From assembly GCA_910589415.1 (NCBI GenBank), contig OU342630.1:18757867-18821866 (forward strand): a stretch of DNA of 64,000 bases, given 5' to 3'. The notes beneath the pieces were generated by a model that was given only the letters and a program-made list of their open reading frames with translations, did no database searches and was not told where the DNA came from. Positions within the stretch are counted from its first letter, which is position 1, and every line of letters starts with the position of its first letter. Both the position numbers and the translations under genes were made by a program. Positions 48,086 to 60,004 of the stretch are shown here, piece after piece. This DNA comes from Malachius bipustulatus (taxonomy: Eukaryota > Arthropoda > Insecta > Coleoptera > Melyridae).

Positions 48086-49062
48086 TACAGGCTGGTTAAC
48101 AATTCGATGCTCACCATTAGGATCTCGAAAACGCTAAAAAATACAGGTCGGTTAAATTAGAGAAAAGTTGCCTAATTTTATGCTTATTAAGAATCTGAAA
48201 GAAAATTTATGGAAACTTCAAGCGTTGCTGAAATATCCTGAAAAAAAAATGGAGATTTCCTATTTCGGCCATATCTTTTTTTTATTGCCGAAAAAAAAAT
48301 ATTTTTGTAGGTTTACATAAGTCATCTAAAGCTATCATCTGTCATTTCGAAAATTTTCAAGACCTCTTATATCCCAGAGTTTTCATAGTCAACTTTTGTT
48401 TTTCTTATGGCCGCCATATTGTTTTTTCGTGTCATTCGCGATATAAAATTTCAAAAGAAACAAAATAATCTATCACATCTATCACATTCAAAAAAAAAAT
48501 TCATAGAAATTTTTGTTCTTCTTTTGTCGAAAAAAAGCTTAGTTTAACCGAATGTCACAAAAAAACCCATAAGCAATGTCACATCGCAACGTCATATTGA
48601 CGTTATTCGGTGAAACAATTTTCTTTTTTTTTCGAAAAAAGAATAAAATTTTAAAGAATTTTTCTTTGAATGTGATTATTTGCTTCCTTGATTTTTTTAA
48701 TAGCGAATGACACGAAAATAACAATATGACAACCATAAGAAAAACAAAAGTTGACTATGAAAACTCCGGGACTTTAAAATTTTGGAAATGACAGATGATA
48801 GCTTTTGATAATGTAAACCTACAGAATTTTTTTTTTTCAATAATAAAGCTAATATGATTGAAATAAGAAATCTCCATTTATAAGTTTTTTCAGGATATTT
48901 CAGCAACGTCTGAAGTTTCCATAAATTTTCTTTCAGATTCTTAATAAGCATAAAATTGCGCAACTTTTCTCTAATTTAACCTACCCTGTAAGATATCTTT
49001 TACCGTTTCCGAGGATCCGAGGTCACAATGGTGAGTACCTATCGAATTGTTAGCCACCATAA
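48086..49062. mobile_element. 977-bp palindromic element in element A
   Basis: Arms meet near 48570. GTTAACAATTCGATGC/ATCGAATTGTTAGC at the outside, TAATTTTATGCTTATTAAGA with its complement, ATATCCTGAAAAAA/TTTTTTCAGGATAT and GACTATGAAAACTC with GAGTTTTCATAGTC farther in. Non-coding; the open frames run through AT-rich arms. Confidence 0.75.
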
Positions 49063-50084
49063 GTGCTGTGTAACTTATAAGAAAATATGACGTCATGCAT
49101 CACTTTAAAAAAAAATATTATTAAATTTAGGATAATTTGACCATAAAATTGCTTACAAATATAGGTACATACTACATTATATCCCTACCTAGTGTTTGTG
49201 AACTGCATCGGTAAATAGGTAGGTAAGGTAGGTACGTACGTACTTTCCAATTTTTTTATTTTTTATTTTAAAAAATAATATAATATCGTATCTTTATTGA
49301 CACTGAAAGCAGGTTGAAATGCATAATTTACATAATATTCAGTTATTAGTCAGGAATTCGGTCGGTCGGAATCTGTAATAAATCTTTCTTTATTCAACCA
49401 TTCACAATTATTCGTCTGCGATCTGCTTGACTGTGCTTGCTTGTTGTCTCCCGGCCCGGCAGGTCCAGGACCCAGAACAGGTTAGCGTTGCCAGATGTAA
49501 AGAATAATTTGTAACATCCCTACTTTTTCTGAAAAATACAGTAAACAATAGGTAGGTATATTCTGTACTATATGATCGATAATAATTATTCCAACATAAT
49601 ATAATTATTTAAAAATTAATAAAAAATAAAGTAAATTTATTTTTTGAATAATAACATAAATATTTTATTGTAGTACCTAATATATTTTTTATTATGTATA
49701 TATTTTACTAAAAATAATGAAATAAATGAATTTAATAATTCTACTTTATAAATTCACGCATTGAAGATATTTGTAGTCCGAATGCTAGTTAAAAATTTAT
49801 TTTTTCAAGTAATTACTCTGGCAACAGCGCGCAACTCAGAAGACAAACCTACGGGAAAGACAAAGGAATAAGGGGTGAACGGGAAGGGGAGAAGGGACGA
49901 CTTCGACTATACCTATATATGCGTGTTCGGTGAGCGTAATTTGTTGACCATCTGATGACTGCATGTATTGTTTTGGTTTCGGATGTAGGTACCTATCTAA
50001 TTTTTCAATTTATTGTATTCGCGAATAAAATTATAGCTTTGAATTCCTCTAATGAGCTTTTGTCGTCATAAATTTTTGATTAAA
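49063..50084. other. Interior of element A, unassigned
   Basis: AT-rich, with TAGGTAGGTAAGGTAGGTAC and GTACGTAC runs near 49215-49240 and a short GC-richer stretch at 49440-49490. No gene recognised. Confidence 0.4.
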
Positions 50085-52020
50085 GTCGATCTACCACATT
50101 TCAATTTAATTAAATTGAGGGAATTTTTATATGAAATACACATATTTTGTTGTATTTCATCTGATATGACAAATAAACTCTTATGTGCATAATAATTTGT
50201 TGCTGCTTTGTATATCCAAAAATAAAATTACAAAAAATACATCTAGAAAATGTATATTCGTAGACGTAGTAATGTGGACATATAAGATATGTCTATTATA
50301 TGACGATCGAACTACCACATTTCAATTTAATTATATTGAGGGAATTTTTATATAAAATACACATATTTTGTTGTGTTTCATCGGATATAACAAATAAACT
50401 CTTATGTGCATAATAATTTGTTGCTGCCAAAAATAAAATGACAAAATACATCTAGAAAATGTATACGCGTAGACGTAATAATGTCGACATCTAAGATATG
50501 TCTATTATATGCCGATCGATCTACCACATTTCAATTTAATTAAATTGAGGGAATTTTTATATAAAATACATATATTTTATTGTGTTTCATCGGATATGAC
50601 AAATAAACTCTTATATGCATAATAATTTGTTGCTGTTTTGTACATCCAAAAATAAAATGACAAAATACATCTAGAAAATGTATACTCCTAGACGTAATAA
50701 TGCCGACATCTAAGATATGTCTATTATATGTCGATCGATCTACCACATTTCAATTTAATTAAATTGAAGGAATTTTTATATAAAATACACATATTTTGTT
50801 GTATTTCATCGGATATAACAAATAAACTCTTATATGCATAATAATTTGTTGCTGTTTGGTACATCCAAAAATAAAATGACAAAATACATCTAGAAAATGT
50901 ATACTCGTAGACGTAATAATGCCGATATCTAAGATATGTCTATTATATGTCGATCGATCTACCACATTTCAATTTAATTAAATTGAAGGAATTTTTATAT
51001 AAAATACACATATTTTGTTGTATTTCATCGGATATAACAAATAAACTCTTATATGCATAATAATTTGTTGCTGCTTTGTACATCCAAAAATAAAATGACA
51101 AAATACATCTAGAAAATGTATACTCGTAGACGTAATAATGTCGACATCTAAGATATGTCTATTAGATACCGATTGATCTACCATATTTCAATATAATTAA
51201 ATTGAGAGAATTTTCATATGAAATACACATATTTTGTTGTATTTCATCGGATATAACAAATAAACTCTTATATGCATAATAATTTGTTGCTGCTTTGTAT
51301 TTCCAAAAATAAAATGACAAAATACATCTAGAAAATGTATTGTGTAGACGTAATAATGTCGACATCTAAGATATGTCTATTATATGTCGATCGATCTACC
51401 ACATTTCAATTTAATTAAATTGAGGGAATTTTTATATCAAATACACATATTTTGTTGTGTTTCGTCGGATATAACAAATAAACTCTTATGTGTATTATAA
51501 TAATTTGATGCTATTTGTGTATCCAAAAATAAAATTACAAAATACATCTAGAAAATGTATACACGTAGACGTAATAATGTGGACATCTAAAATATGTCTA
51601 TTTAATGCCGATCGATCTATCACATTTCAATTTAATTAAATTGACAGATTTTCATATAAAATCCACATATTTTGTTGTGTTTCATCGGACATAACAAATA
51701 AACCTTATGTATAATGATTTGTTGCTATTTTTCAAAATGCATCTATTAAATGTATAGCCGTAGACGTAATAATGGGGACATCTAAGATATGTATATTAGA
51801 TACCGATTGATCTACCATATTTCAATATAATTAAATTGAGAGAATTTTCATATGATATACACATATTTTGTTGTGTTTCATCAGAGAAAACAAATAACTC
51901 TTATGTATAATCATTTGTTGCTATTTGTTCATCTAAAAGTATATGTAAAAAATACATCTAATAAATGTGTACCAGTTAGATGTAATTATGGTGGCATCTA
52001 AAACACATCTATTACTAATC
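50085..52020. repeat. Right subterminal satellite array of element A
   Basis: About nine head-to-tail copies of a 219-bp unit (start CTACCACATTTCAATTTAAT; copies near 50091, 50310, 50521, 50740, 50959, 51178, 51396, 51617, 51818). Central copies are most alike; the last three are shortened and diverged. Each unit carries GTAGACGTAATAATGTCGAC and CATCTAAGATATGTCTATTA, echoing the motifs of the left array. The 68-codon minus-strand frames in it are a by-product. Confidence 0.92.
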
Positions 52021-52097
52021 GACGACTAGACCGAAACGTGTTTTAGACGTGATCGACCATATATAGACGTCAATTAGACTATGGGGTGTTGCTTGGG

Positions 52098-53348
52098 AAG
52101 CCTACATTTCCGAAGAAGGACCAAGCCATAGTCATGCACGCTGAAAACAATCTGAAGCTATTTGACTACGTTAAAGCCGTTGGGGACGCCATAGGCCCCA
52201 AGACTATCTCCTTTGCATCCAGGATCTCAAATAATCGAATCTGCATATATTTGAGCTCCAAAGACTATGTAGACACAATCATCAACTCACACCCCACACT
52301 CAAGATCGATAATCTAAGCATATCTATCAGAAGATTAATATCCCCGACAAAACGCATTCTAATCTCCAACATATCTCCATCCATCCCCCATGAACTTGCA
52401 GAAAGTGCCATTAAGTCTCTGGGCCTACAGCTAGCCTCTCCAATTTCCTTCTTAAAAGCAGGAATTCCCAACGACGAATACAGCCATATCCTCAGTTTCT
52501 GACGACAAGTGTACGTCTTCCCCACCACAGACAATTTCGAGATTCAAACTTCACTGGTTATCTCCCACGACGGGGTAGATCATCGAATTTTCCTGTCCAC
52601 GGATAAAATGGAATGTTTCATCTGCAAACAACCCGGACATACAGCCTCCGCTTGCCCCAACTCTACAGTCATCAACTCACAGACCCTCCCTACCCAAGCT
52701 GACACATCTGAACTGCTAGGCCCAAAACAAAGCGATACCTCAAGCCAAAAGCGTCTAGAAACTCAATCATCTCCAATAGAAACCCCTCGTAACAAAAGAA
52801 CACGATCTGAATCAACAACCCCCACGGACATACTCAACGTCGCATTCGAAGATACTGCTGCCACAACCTCACCTAGTGCCACACTAATGCCTCCCCCTAG
52901 CGCCTTCCAAGTAGGTAATCACTCATCAATCAAGAAAAGGGATAAGAAGCGGAAGAAAACAGACGAAAGCGCTGAACACTGCCTTACAGAAGTCTCCAGA
53001 AACAATATTAGAGAAGCTTATCACAAGAACCCAGAAGCATTCATCCTACCTATTGAAAACTTCTATGCATTCCTTGAAAACACCTTCGGCAGCAACAACC
53101 CATATCAAGAAGTTCTAAAATTTACAAGTAACGTCAAATCCCTGCTGTCAAATATGCATGAAATCTATCCAACCCTGGAAGAAAGATCACTAAAGAACAG
53201 ATTCACGCGGCTGTGTAAAAAGATTAGGAAAGAACATACAACCGAAACAGGCAGTTCATCCAGCCTTATATCTCTAGGCGATCTCAGCGACGATGAAGCT
53301 CTTTCTGATCAGTCTAGCTCATCTCTGCTGTCACAACTATCTTACTAA
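52098..53348 (+). pseudogene. LINE ORF1, 3' part (gag-like, CCHC zinc knuckle)
   Basis: Continues the frame of 31531-31628. The first half is a compact domain typical of LINE gag proteins (KRILISNISPSIPHE resembles an RNA-recognition-like fold). One premature TGA lies at 52500-52502, between a Phe and an Arg codon; a CGA-to-TGA change is the likely cause, because the frame runs on for 279 more codons. A CX2CX4HX4C knuckle follows (CFICKQPGHTASAC, about 52612-52656). The C-terminus has a basic stretch (KKRDKKRKKT) and a helical region. ORF1 protein would bind LINE RNA. About 450 residues when counted with its 5' part. Confidence 0.8.
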
Positions 53349-53393
53349 ACATCCCTTAGCATACATAATTCAACTTCACCGCATTCAACTTAA

Positions 53394-54744
53394 TTCCAGT
53401 GGAATTGCGACGGATTTTATCCGCGCATAGAACGAATCAAACAGCTCATATCTGAAACTACCCCTGATATATTATGTCTCCAAGAAACTAACTTCAAAGA
53501 CTCTCATAGCCCAAATCTCAAGAACTTCATCGGATATCACCACATTCGTAATACCCACTTACGAGCCAGCGGAGGATCCACAATCTTTGTGTCCAATGAC
53601 ACCTTCTCTGTTCAACTCCCCCTAAACACCAACTTAGAAGCAGTCGCAATTACAGCCTGGTGCCCCCAAAAAACTACCATCTGTAATGTATATATACCAC
53701 CCAATTACAATCTACTAGACACTGAAATTCCCGATCTGATCAATCAACTTCCCAACCCATTCATCATCGTTGGTGACTTTAACGCCCACAATATAATGTG
53801 GGGCTCAGAATCCACCTCTCGACGAGGTAAATCCATAGAAAATACAATTAACAGCCTTAACTTATGCTTATTGAACAACGGAGGCAGTACACACTTCGAT
53901 ATATCCACCGAGAAATTCTCCAAAATTGATCTAAGCCTCACCAACCCAGGGGCCGCCTCGCTACTCAACTGGCAACCTCTAAACAGCTTATACGACAGCA
54001 ACCACTTTCCTATATCCATAAACGACAACACTCCAAAACCTTCCAATCTGGTGAGCCGATGGAGGATTTCACAAGCTGACTGGGACAAATACAGAACACA
54101 CACCAAAGAACAGACAGACCAGCTTGACTTCCCTGAAGACGTAGACGAAGCCCTCCTTCTCTTCATCAACTGCATGATCAGTTCAGCAGAAAAATACATC
54201 GGTAGACACACTATAGACCCCGCAAAGAAACTAGTGCCTTGGTGGAACGAATCCTGCAAAGCGGCTGTCCAGAACTGCAAGAAAGCCCTAAACAAATTCC
54301 GACGAACCCGATCCGTAGAAGACCTCATCAATTTCAAAAGACTTAAGGCCATATCAAAATGTGTTCTGAAGCAGAGTAAGAAAGACTCCTGGAACAATTA
54401 CGTAAGCTCCATAACCTCAAACACCCCATCCAAACAAGTATGGGCAAAGATAAAACAAATGAGAGGCGTAAATACCATTCAAAAAATACCAGCCGTAACA
54501 ACACAAGACAACAAAATTATCAGTGACGACCCTACTATTGTCACCCACCTTGCAGAGCATTTCCAAACAAAATCAAAAAACCGCAAAACCCTAGATACAC
54601 CCCAACAAATAAATACAGCCGGTACAAATGATGGTCCCGATCCAATCAACAACCCTTTCACTCACCATGAACTTATTACAGCCCTTACCTCATCCAAAAA
54701 TTCTGCCGCAGGACCCGATGACATCCCTGGCTCATTCCTAAAGA
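53394..54744 (+). pseudogene. LINE ORF2, 5' part (apurinic endonuclease, start of RT)
   Basis: ORF2 protein nicks target DNA and reverse-transcribes the LINE RNA. This half opens with FQWNCDG and shows the EEP endonuclease motifs: CLQET (catalytic Glu), VGDFNAHN with WGS, DLSLTNP, and DSNHFPI at the histidine box. A helical linker follows, then the first RT block (SKNSAAGPDDIPGSFLK). The frame is the same as ORF1, but ORF1's stop (53346) and a TAA at 53391-53393 lie upstream with no ATG between, so the start is lost or non-standard. It breaks at 54744 where element B begins; the next 20 codons are element B. Confidence 0.85.
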
Positions 54745-56723
54745 CCCAAGTAGCATCAGAGGGTACAACCACCTTCTCATTTTATACCGGAACTTTGAGA
54801 AAGTGATTATCACTTATTTTCCACTCAATTTAAAACTTTACAGTAGAAAAAACTGTATATCCTATATTCATAGTGGTAATCACGGTGCATTCATACCAGC
54901 GTGGCCACTTGATAGTTTCATAACATCTTGGTGCTACTTTAGGTGCTCAAAACGTTATTTTTCCTCCTAATAAGCACTTGAAAGTTCTACAACTATGAAG
55001 TGGAAAGTGAAAGCTGCAGTCACCAACAAAGAGCACTAAAATATCACTTAAAAGTGGCGACAGCTTTGAAGCGATAATATTAAGTGGCCGCATCGTTCTC
55101 AAAACTTCTGTAATATCTTCGAAGATTCATCACACTCTAGTGGCATGCAGCACCGATAGTCACAATTCTGCCACCAAGAAAAGTAACTTTGATAATTTGA
55201 ATAAGATTTGAGCCACCAAAATGTGGCAAGAACTTGCGAAAATAACTTTTAAGAAAAAATAACCTACTGGTGACTGTTTAGGAATCAGACTAAGTTGGGT
55301 TAGGTAGGTATTGTAGAAAAGTGCCAGTGTTGGTTTTAAAATTCTTTTCAACCTTATTATAATAATGGATAATAAAATCTCACGCAAGAAAAGGAGTTTT
55401 CGACATTCAACAACGTCTTATAGAAAATTAAAACAACAGTAGACAAATACATCAGTTGAACATGGTGGTCTTGTAAACAAACCACGATCACCTAAACAAT
55501 TACAACCCTCATGTAATGTAGTACCACACAATAGACTTCGATCACTCATTTCGTTTATTTACGTAGAACGGAGAACCTAAACCTACCTACGTAAATTATT
55601 TTCATTCATTTTTCAAGTTCCATTATTATCAACGACAGTAATTATTGTAGGTAGGTACTATTGCAAATAAATTGGAAATCAAGGTGGCTTCCTATAGTGA
55701 CAGAATGGTTTAAATAACTGTTCGAAATCACTTTCATGTGACGAAGAAATCGATTGGCTTGTTATTCTTTAGTTCATATAGTTCCCTTGGCCACTTGTTA
55801 TTCGAAAGCCACCTAGAAGTGAAATATTTTCAGTTTTGTCACTACGGTTTGAGTGACGAACCCTTCATAGTCGTAAAATGTGACAAACGCCACTTATAAG
55901 TTATATTCTCCTAGGCGGCCATATTTACGGATAAACCTCTTGCCGCCATTACCGCAAAGATTATGTAAACGATCTGATAAATAGTAAATTTTGATCAATA
56001 TGGCACAGAATTAAAAAAAAAAATTGCTTTTGCGTTTCTTGTAAGTAATATTTATCGATAAAAAATAACTTCTTGCCGCAGACAGCTTATCACACACTAA
56101 CCGTACGTGAAATTACGTTTCAAGTTTTTTTTTTAAATGTCGTTTTTATGGCGGCGCTTAGTAAGATTTCGATTTATTACATAAATGTTTCACAATAAAG
56201 TTGCGTTCGTTTGTAATTTGTTGGGCGAGTGCGGCCGCACGCTCCTCCGTAATAATTTTTGTATAGGTACCTATATGTAGATTCAATTCAAGGATGAGTC
56301 GAGTTCTTCATTTTCCAGTCCCGGTCTTGTTTTGTTTAGCACGACTAGAAATACGATAGGAATAGGAAGGTAAAAATATGACATTGCGGCTGTAAGACAG
56401 AGAGCGAAACCGAAAACCCAACAACAACTATAGTATGTGCGCGCCGCGCGGACTGCGCGAAGATACAAGAGAGCCCGCCACCACAGAATACCGCCACCAT
56501 ACATCCACGGTGTGGCCACGTGACCGTGATGTGGCCAAGCCGTGGCATGATCAGATCTAATCACGTCGCCGGAACTAGATAACCACTTAAAAATTGTTCC
56601 CCATTTTAGTGGTAACCACGTAATAGAACCGTTGCTTTCATGTGACCACCACTCGTGGCGGGAACTTTTAATGTATCTTCTGCAGTGGCCCTCACGTTGT
56701 CTCCACTAAAAATGCTACTTGGG
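54745..56723. mobile_element. 1979-bp TIR element B inserted in LINE ORF2
   Basis: Ends CCCAAGTAGCAT (54745) and ATGCTACTTGGG (56723), flanked by a 2-bp duplication GA (54743-54744, 56724-56725). Removing the element and one GA restores the ORF2 frame exactly. Both flanks are studded with AGTGGC/GCCACT motifs (GTGGCCAC at 54901 and 56512, AAGTGGCGAC, AAGTGGCCGC, GCCACTTATAAG and others), presumably transposase binding sites. A GC-rich patch lies at 56380-56560. No transposase frame. Same ends and duplication size as element A, but different subterminal motifs. Confidence 0.85.
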
Positions 56724-56725
56724 GA

Positions 56726-59016
56726 ACCTACACCCTAACTCACTAAATAAGCTTCTGGAGCTATACAATTACATCTGGACATCACAAAAATTCCCAATAG
56801 TCTGGAAACAGTCAATTCTTCTCCCCATAAAGAAATCCCATACTACACCGGCCCCTTTCCCAAGCTCATTCAGACCCATCTCCCTAACCAGCACGCTATG
56901 TAAACTCATGGAGAAAATGATCAATAAAAGACTACTCTGGTATTTTGAACGTCACAACATCATCAATGAAGCTCAATCAGGCTTCAGACCGATGAGATCC
57001 ACACACGACAACCTTGTTCTACTCCAATCAGACATAGCAAGTGCCATGAGTGAAAAACAGGACATCATAGCAGTCACCTTCGACCTGGAAAGCGCATTTG
57101 ATTCCGTACCAAGAGCCACCATACTCAACAAACTGAAAGAAGCGAACCTCAACGGAAACATCTATTATTTTATTGAGAACTTCCTTGTCAACAGATCGTT
57201 CAAAGTGAGAGCCAATGGGATCACATCGACCTCATATTCTCTGGAGAACGGCGTCCCACAAGGATCAATCCTTAGCCCATCGCTCTTTCTCTTAGCCATT
57301 AATGATATATGCGCTTCCGTTAAACCACCCATAAAATATTTTCTTTACGCCGACGACCTGTTGCTGTACTGCCATGGGAAAAACACAAGAAGCACCTGTT
57401 CCCTCCTACAAAATGCAGTGGATAACATCAGCAATTGGGCAAATAGATTCGGTTTCACTTTCTCAACCTCCAAATCCAAAGCAATAAAATTCTCCAGAAG
57501 ATACAGCAGCACCTCGCCTCCCCAGATATCACTAAATGGTGTTACACTAGAATCAGTAAGCAACCTGAAGATACTTGGGATTACATTTGATAGCAAACTC
57601 ACGTGGAATAAACACATAGATCAAATAAGAGGTAACTGCCTAAACCGTCTAAATATATTAAAAATCCTATCTCACAATGTCTGGGGCGCCGATGAAGAAG
57701 CCCTACTCAGAATCTACAGAAGCCTAATTCTTTCTCGGATAGACTACGGCAGTATAATATATCACTCTGCAGCAAAATCCGTGCTGCGAAAGTTGAACAC
57801 AATCCAGAACAGTGCACTAAGAATCTGCCTAGGCGCCTTTAAATCTAGCCCAGTTCCAAGCCTCCATCTAGAGAGTCGAGTGCTTCCCCTTCACCTACGA
57901 CGAGAACAGTTGCTCCTTTCGTATGCTGCCAGATTATCCGCAAATCCCAAGAACCCCGCTTACAAACTACTAATCAATCCCACCCAACGAAACCTCCATG
58001 CGCCCTCACAAACAATCCCCCATATCATATCCACCTTGCAAGGAAATACCTCCCTGACCGAGACAACTGTAGTCTCAATCCCTGAAACCCCACCCTGGAC
58101 AAGAACTCTACCAAGGATCGACACATCGCTCAACCAACTCAAGAAATCAGAAACTCCCAAGTCAACATATAAACAACACTTTCTCAACCTGATAAACACC
58201 AGTCAGTTCGATACAGTCTACTATACAGACGCTTCAAAAACCCCAGACTCAATTGGCTTCTCCGTCACCACCTCGCAAGAAACCCTGAAGAAGTTCAAAC
58301 TATCAGCAGAAAGCAGCGTACTTACAGGCGAACTTTATGCAATTCAAAAAGCCCTAACAATCCCTACTCAAGATAACCAACGATTAGCAATATATACAGA
58401 CTCACTAAGCGCAGTACAGTCAATAAATCGTATATATAATAACCACCCAATAGTTCAAAGAATACACGAGAAAATCCACTTACTTTCTATCAAACGAATC
58501 TCCGTTGTCATAATCTGGATACCATCGCATACAGGAATACCGGGCAACGAACTAGCATACCAAGCCGCCAAAGAGGCAACATCAATAGACCTACCAGTTA
58601 GCCACATTCAGCTCCCCAAAGACCTCCAGGCGAAATTCAGGAAGGAGACTACATCCAAATGGCAAACCGAATGGGATAGGTCCAACACCAGGCTAAATTC
58701 AATTCAACCAACAATTTACCCTCCGAAACTAGGACAGATGACTAGAAGAGATAAGATTATTATACGAAGATTAAGAATCGGTCATACCCGTCTAACACAC
58801 GGTCATCTAATGGCATCCAGTACCACCCCCACCTGTCAACATTGTAATCAAGCCGCTCTCACGGTGGAACACATTCTCCTAGAATGCACAAAATACCAAG
58901 ACGCGCGCCAAAAATTTGGCTTGGGAAGAAGCCTAAAGGAGATCCTCGGGTCTTCAGATCAGTATGAAGCAGTGATAAGCTTTCTGAAAGAATCACACCT
59001 GTACCAACAAATCTAG
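56726..59016 (+). pseudogene. LINE ORF2, 3' part (RT, RNase H, C-terminal zinc motif)
   Basis: A long uninterrupted frame of about 763 codons after element B. It begins NLHPNSLNK in frame with the first half. RT blocks: FRPISLTSTLCKLMEK, SGFRP, FDLESAFDSVP (first catalytic Asp), NGVPQGSILSP and YADD (the catalytic pair, about 57350). An RNase H domain spans about 58205-58580, with YTDASK, GELYAIQKA, YTDSLSAVQS and WIPSHTGIPGNELAYQA. The last acidic position, normally GNE-x-A-D, is Tyr here, so RNase H may be inactive. A C-terminal CX2C...HX4C motif (CQHC...HILLEC) ends the protein. Stop TAG at 59014-59016. About 1213 codons in total with the 5' part. Confidence 0.88.
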
Positions 59017-59573
59017 ATACAGACTAGCAACAAAATATACTGCACCGTATACAGGGTGTTGATTTTCAAAACGGGCCATAGGGAATAGAGCATATTATTA
59101 ATCATATTATAGCATTAACCCATTTTTAAATAGAACCCGACTTTATTATTACCTACTACTGACTTATAAAGTTTTATTATTGGATTGTCGAAACGTAGAA
59201 ACGTCATTATTGTTTAGGCAATAAGGCATGCTATTTTGTGATTAAACATTAACAATTAAGTACTTGAATTTTTACTGAAGAATTTTAGAAAACAACGTGA
59301 AATTAAATTAATTTCTGATGTCAAGCGTTATGCGCAATAATTTTAGCTTCATTTTGATACCAAAACCATTTCTGTCAGTTTAAACGGCGAGTAGGAATCC
59401 TCAAAAACCACTTTCGCAATGCCCTATGGCCCGCTTTGAAAATCAACACCCTGTATATAATGCACAATTTCAAGTAAAATTTATTACAATATTTATGTTC
59501 AACCTTTTTGTACCTGTGTCAATGACCAAAGTAGTCGAGACACGTTAATATAAATAAATAAATAAATAAATAA
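59017..59573 (+). other. 3' UTR and (TAAA)n tail of the LINE
   Basis: 33 nt of UTR, then the 406-bp TACAGGG element, then about 90 more nt of UTR. It ends in a TAAA/AAAT run (about 59548-59573) followed by the right target duplication at 59574-59585. Confidence 0.8.
59050..59455. mobile_element. 406-bp TACAGGG element in the LINE 3' UTR
   Basis: TIRs of about 36 bp (TACAGGGTGTTGATTTTCAA, then ARCGGGCCATAGGG), with TA duplicated on both sides (59048-59049, 59456-59457). Non-coding. The same family is seen as an older copy at 3345-3715. Confidence 0.85.
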
Positions 59574-59629
59574 ACGTTATTTCCTTACCTTTTTTTGTGT
59601 CACCTTATCTAATCTTTTGGTTTTGCTTA

Positions 59630-59977
59630 AGCTGCGTACTCACTAGAGCACGAGCCCCGAACGAGCGTCCTGAACAGCCAGAGCCGAGCATTCGAGGCGT
59701 TTATATTTTTCACCCGAGCCCCGAACGAGCATTCGGTGCGGCACTGATCCAGTTGTTCGTAGGTACATAGTTCGGCAGTAGAGCTGGTTAATCCCGTCCA
59801 GACTGAACGCGAACATCCTTTTTTGATGTCCCGACAGAGCTCGGATCGGTCTGAGCACGTTCGCCGAACAACCTGAGTGTGCTCGGCTCTGTTCGGATGC
59901 CCGTCCACATCTGAGCGGCTCAGCTCTGTTCGGGGCGCTCGTTCGGGGCTCGTGCTTTAGTGAGTAGGTACGCAGCT
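59630..59977. mobile_element. 348-bp MITE with TTA duplication (PIF/Harbinger-like)
   Basis: Ends AGCTGCGTAC...GTACGCAGCT, with GAGCACGAGCCCCGAACGAG inverted at the right as CTCGTTCGGGGCTCGTGC. TTA at 59627-59629 and 59978-59980. Further inner CGAACGAGC/GTTCGG repeats give it a high GC content and long stems. A TWA duplication suggests PIF/Harbinger transposase. Confidence 0.8.
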
Positions 59978-60004
59978 TTACACTTTCCATCGTTTGTTTG
60001 TACG

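Larger units (their letters stand above)
31629..52097. mobile_element. 20.5-kb TIR element A inserted in LINE ORF1
   Basis: The ends are CCCAAGTAACAC (31629) and GTGTTGCTTGGG (52097), flanked by a 2-bp duplication AA (31627-31628, 52098-52099). Both ends carry long arrays rich in TAGACGTCTAC/CATCTATRAGA motifs: about 230-bp units on the left, 219-bp units on the right. No transposase is recognisable. Removing the nested LTR element leaves 8.8 kb. The ends match those of element B (54745-56723), so both were probably moved by the same unknown enzyme. Terminal CCC with 2-bp duplication might suggest a CACTA/Mirage-related group, but I cannot assign it. Confidence 0.82.
31122..59573 (+). mobile_element. 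Full-length I/Jockey-type LINE, split by three insertions
   Basis: Begins directly after the target duplication (GACAAATTGGTGG) with a 409-nt 5' leader, carries ORF1 and ORF2, and ends in a (TAAA)n tail. Subtracting the 20.5-kb, 1.98-kb and 0.4-kb insertions and their duplicated bases leaves about 5.59 kb, a normal full length. Presence of apurinic endonuclease, RT, RNase H and a C-terminal CCHC, plus a TAAA-type tail, fits the I/Nimb/LOA side of the Jockey-I group. The clade is inferred, not demonstrated. Confidence 0.88.

Noticed and set aside
50540..51365. Repeated 68-codon minus-strand frames suggesting a small multigene family
   Set aside because: They are one per 219-bp satellite unit, with the same changes as the DNA repeat and no sign of codon-level selection.
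50085..52020. CRISPR-like array
   Set aside because: The unit is 219 bp without short conserved repeats alternating with unique spacers, and the context is eukaryotic transposon DNA.
53744..54397. 217-codon minus-strand frame
   Set aside because: Shadow of the LINE ORF2 endonuclease region on the opposite strand.
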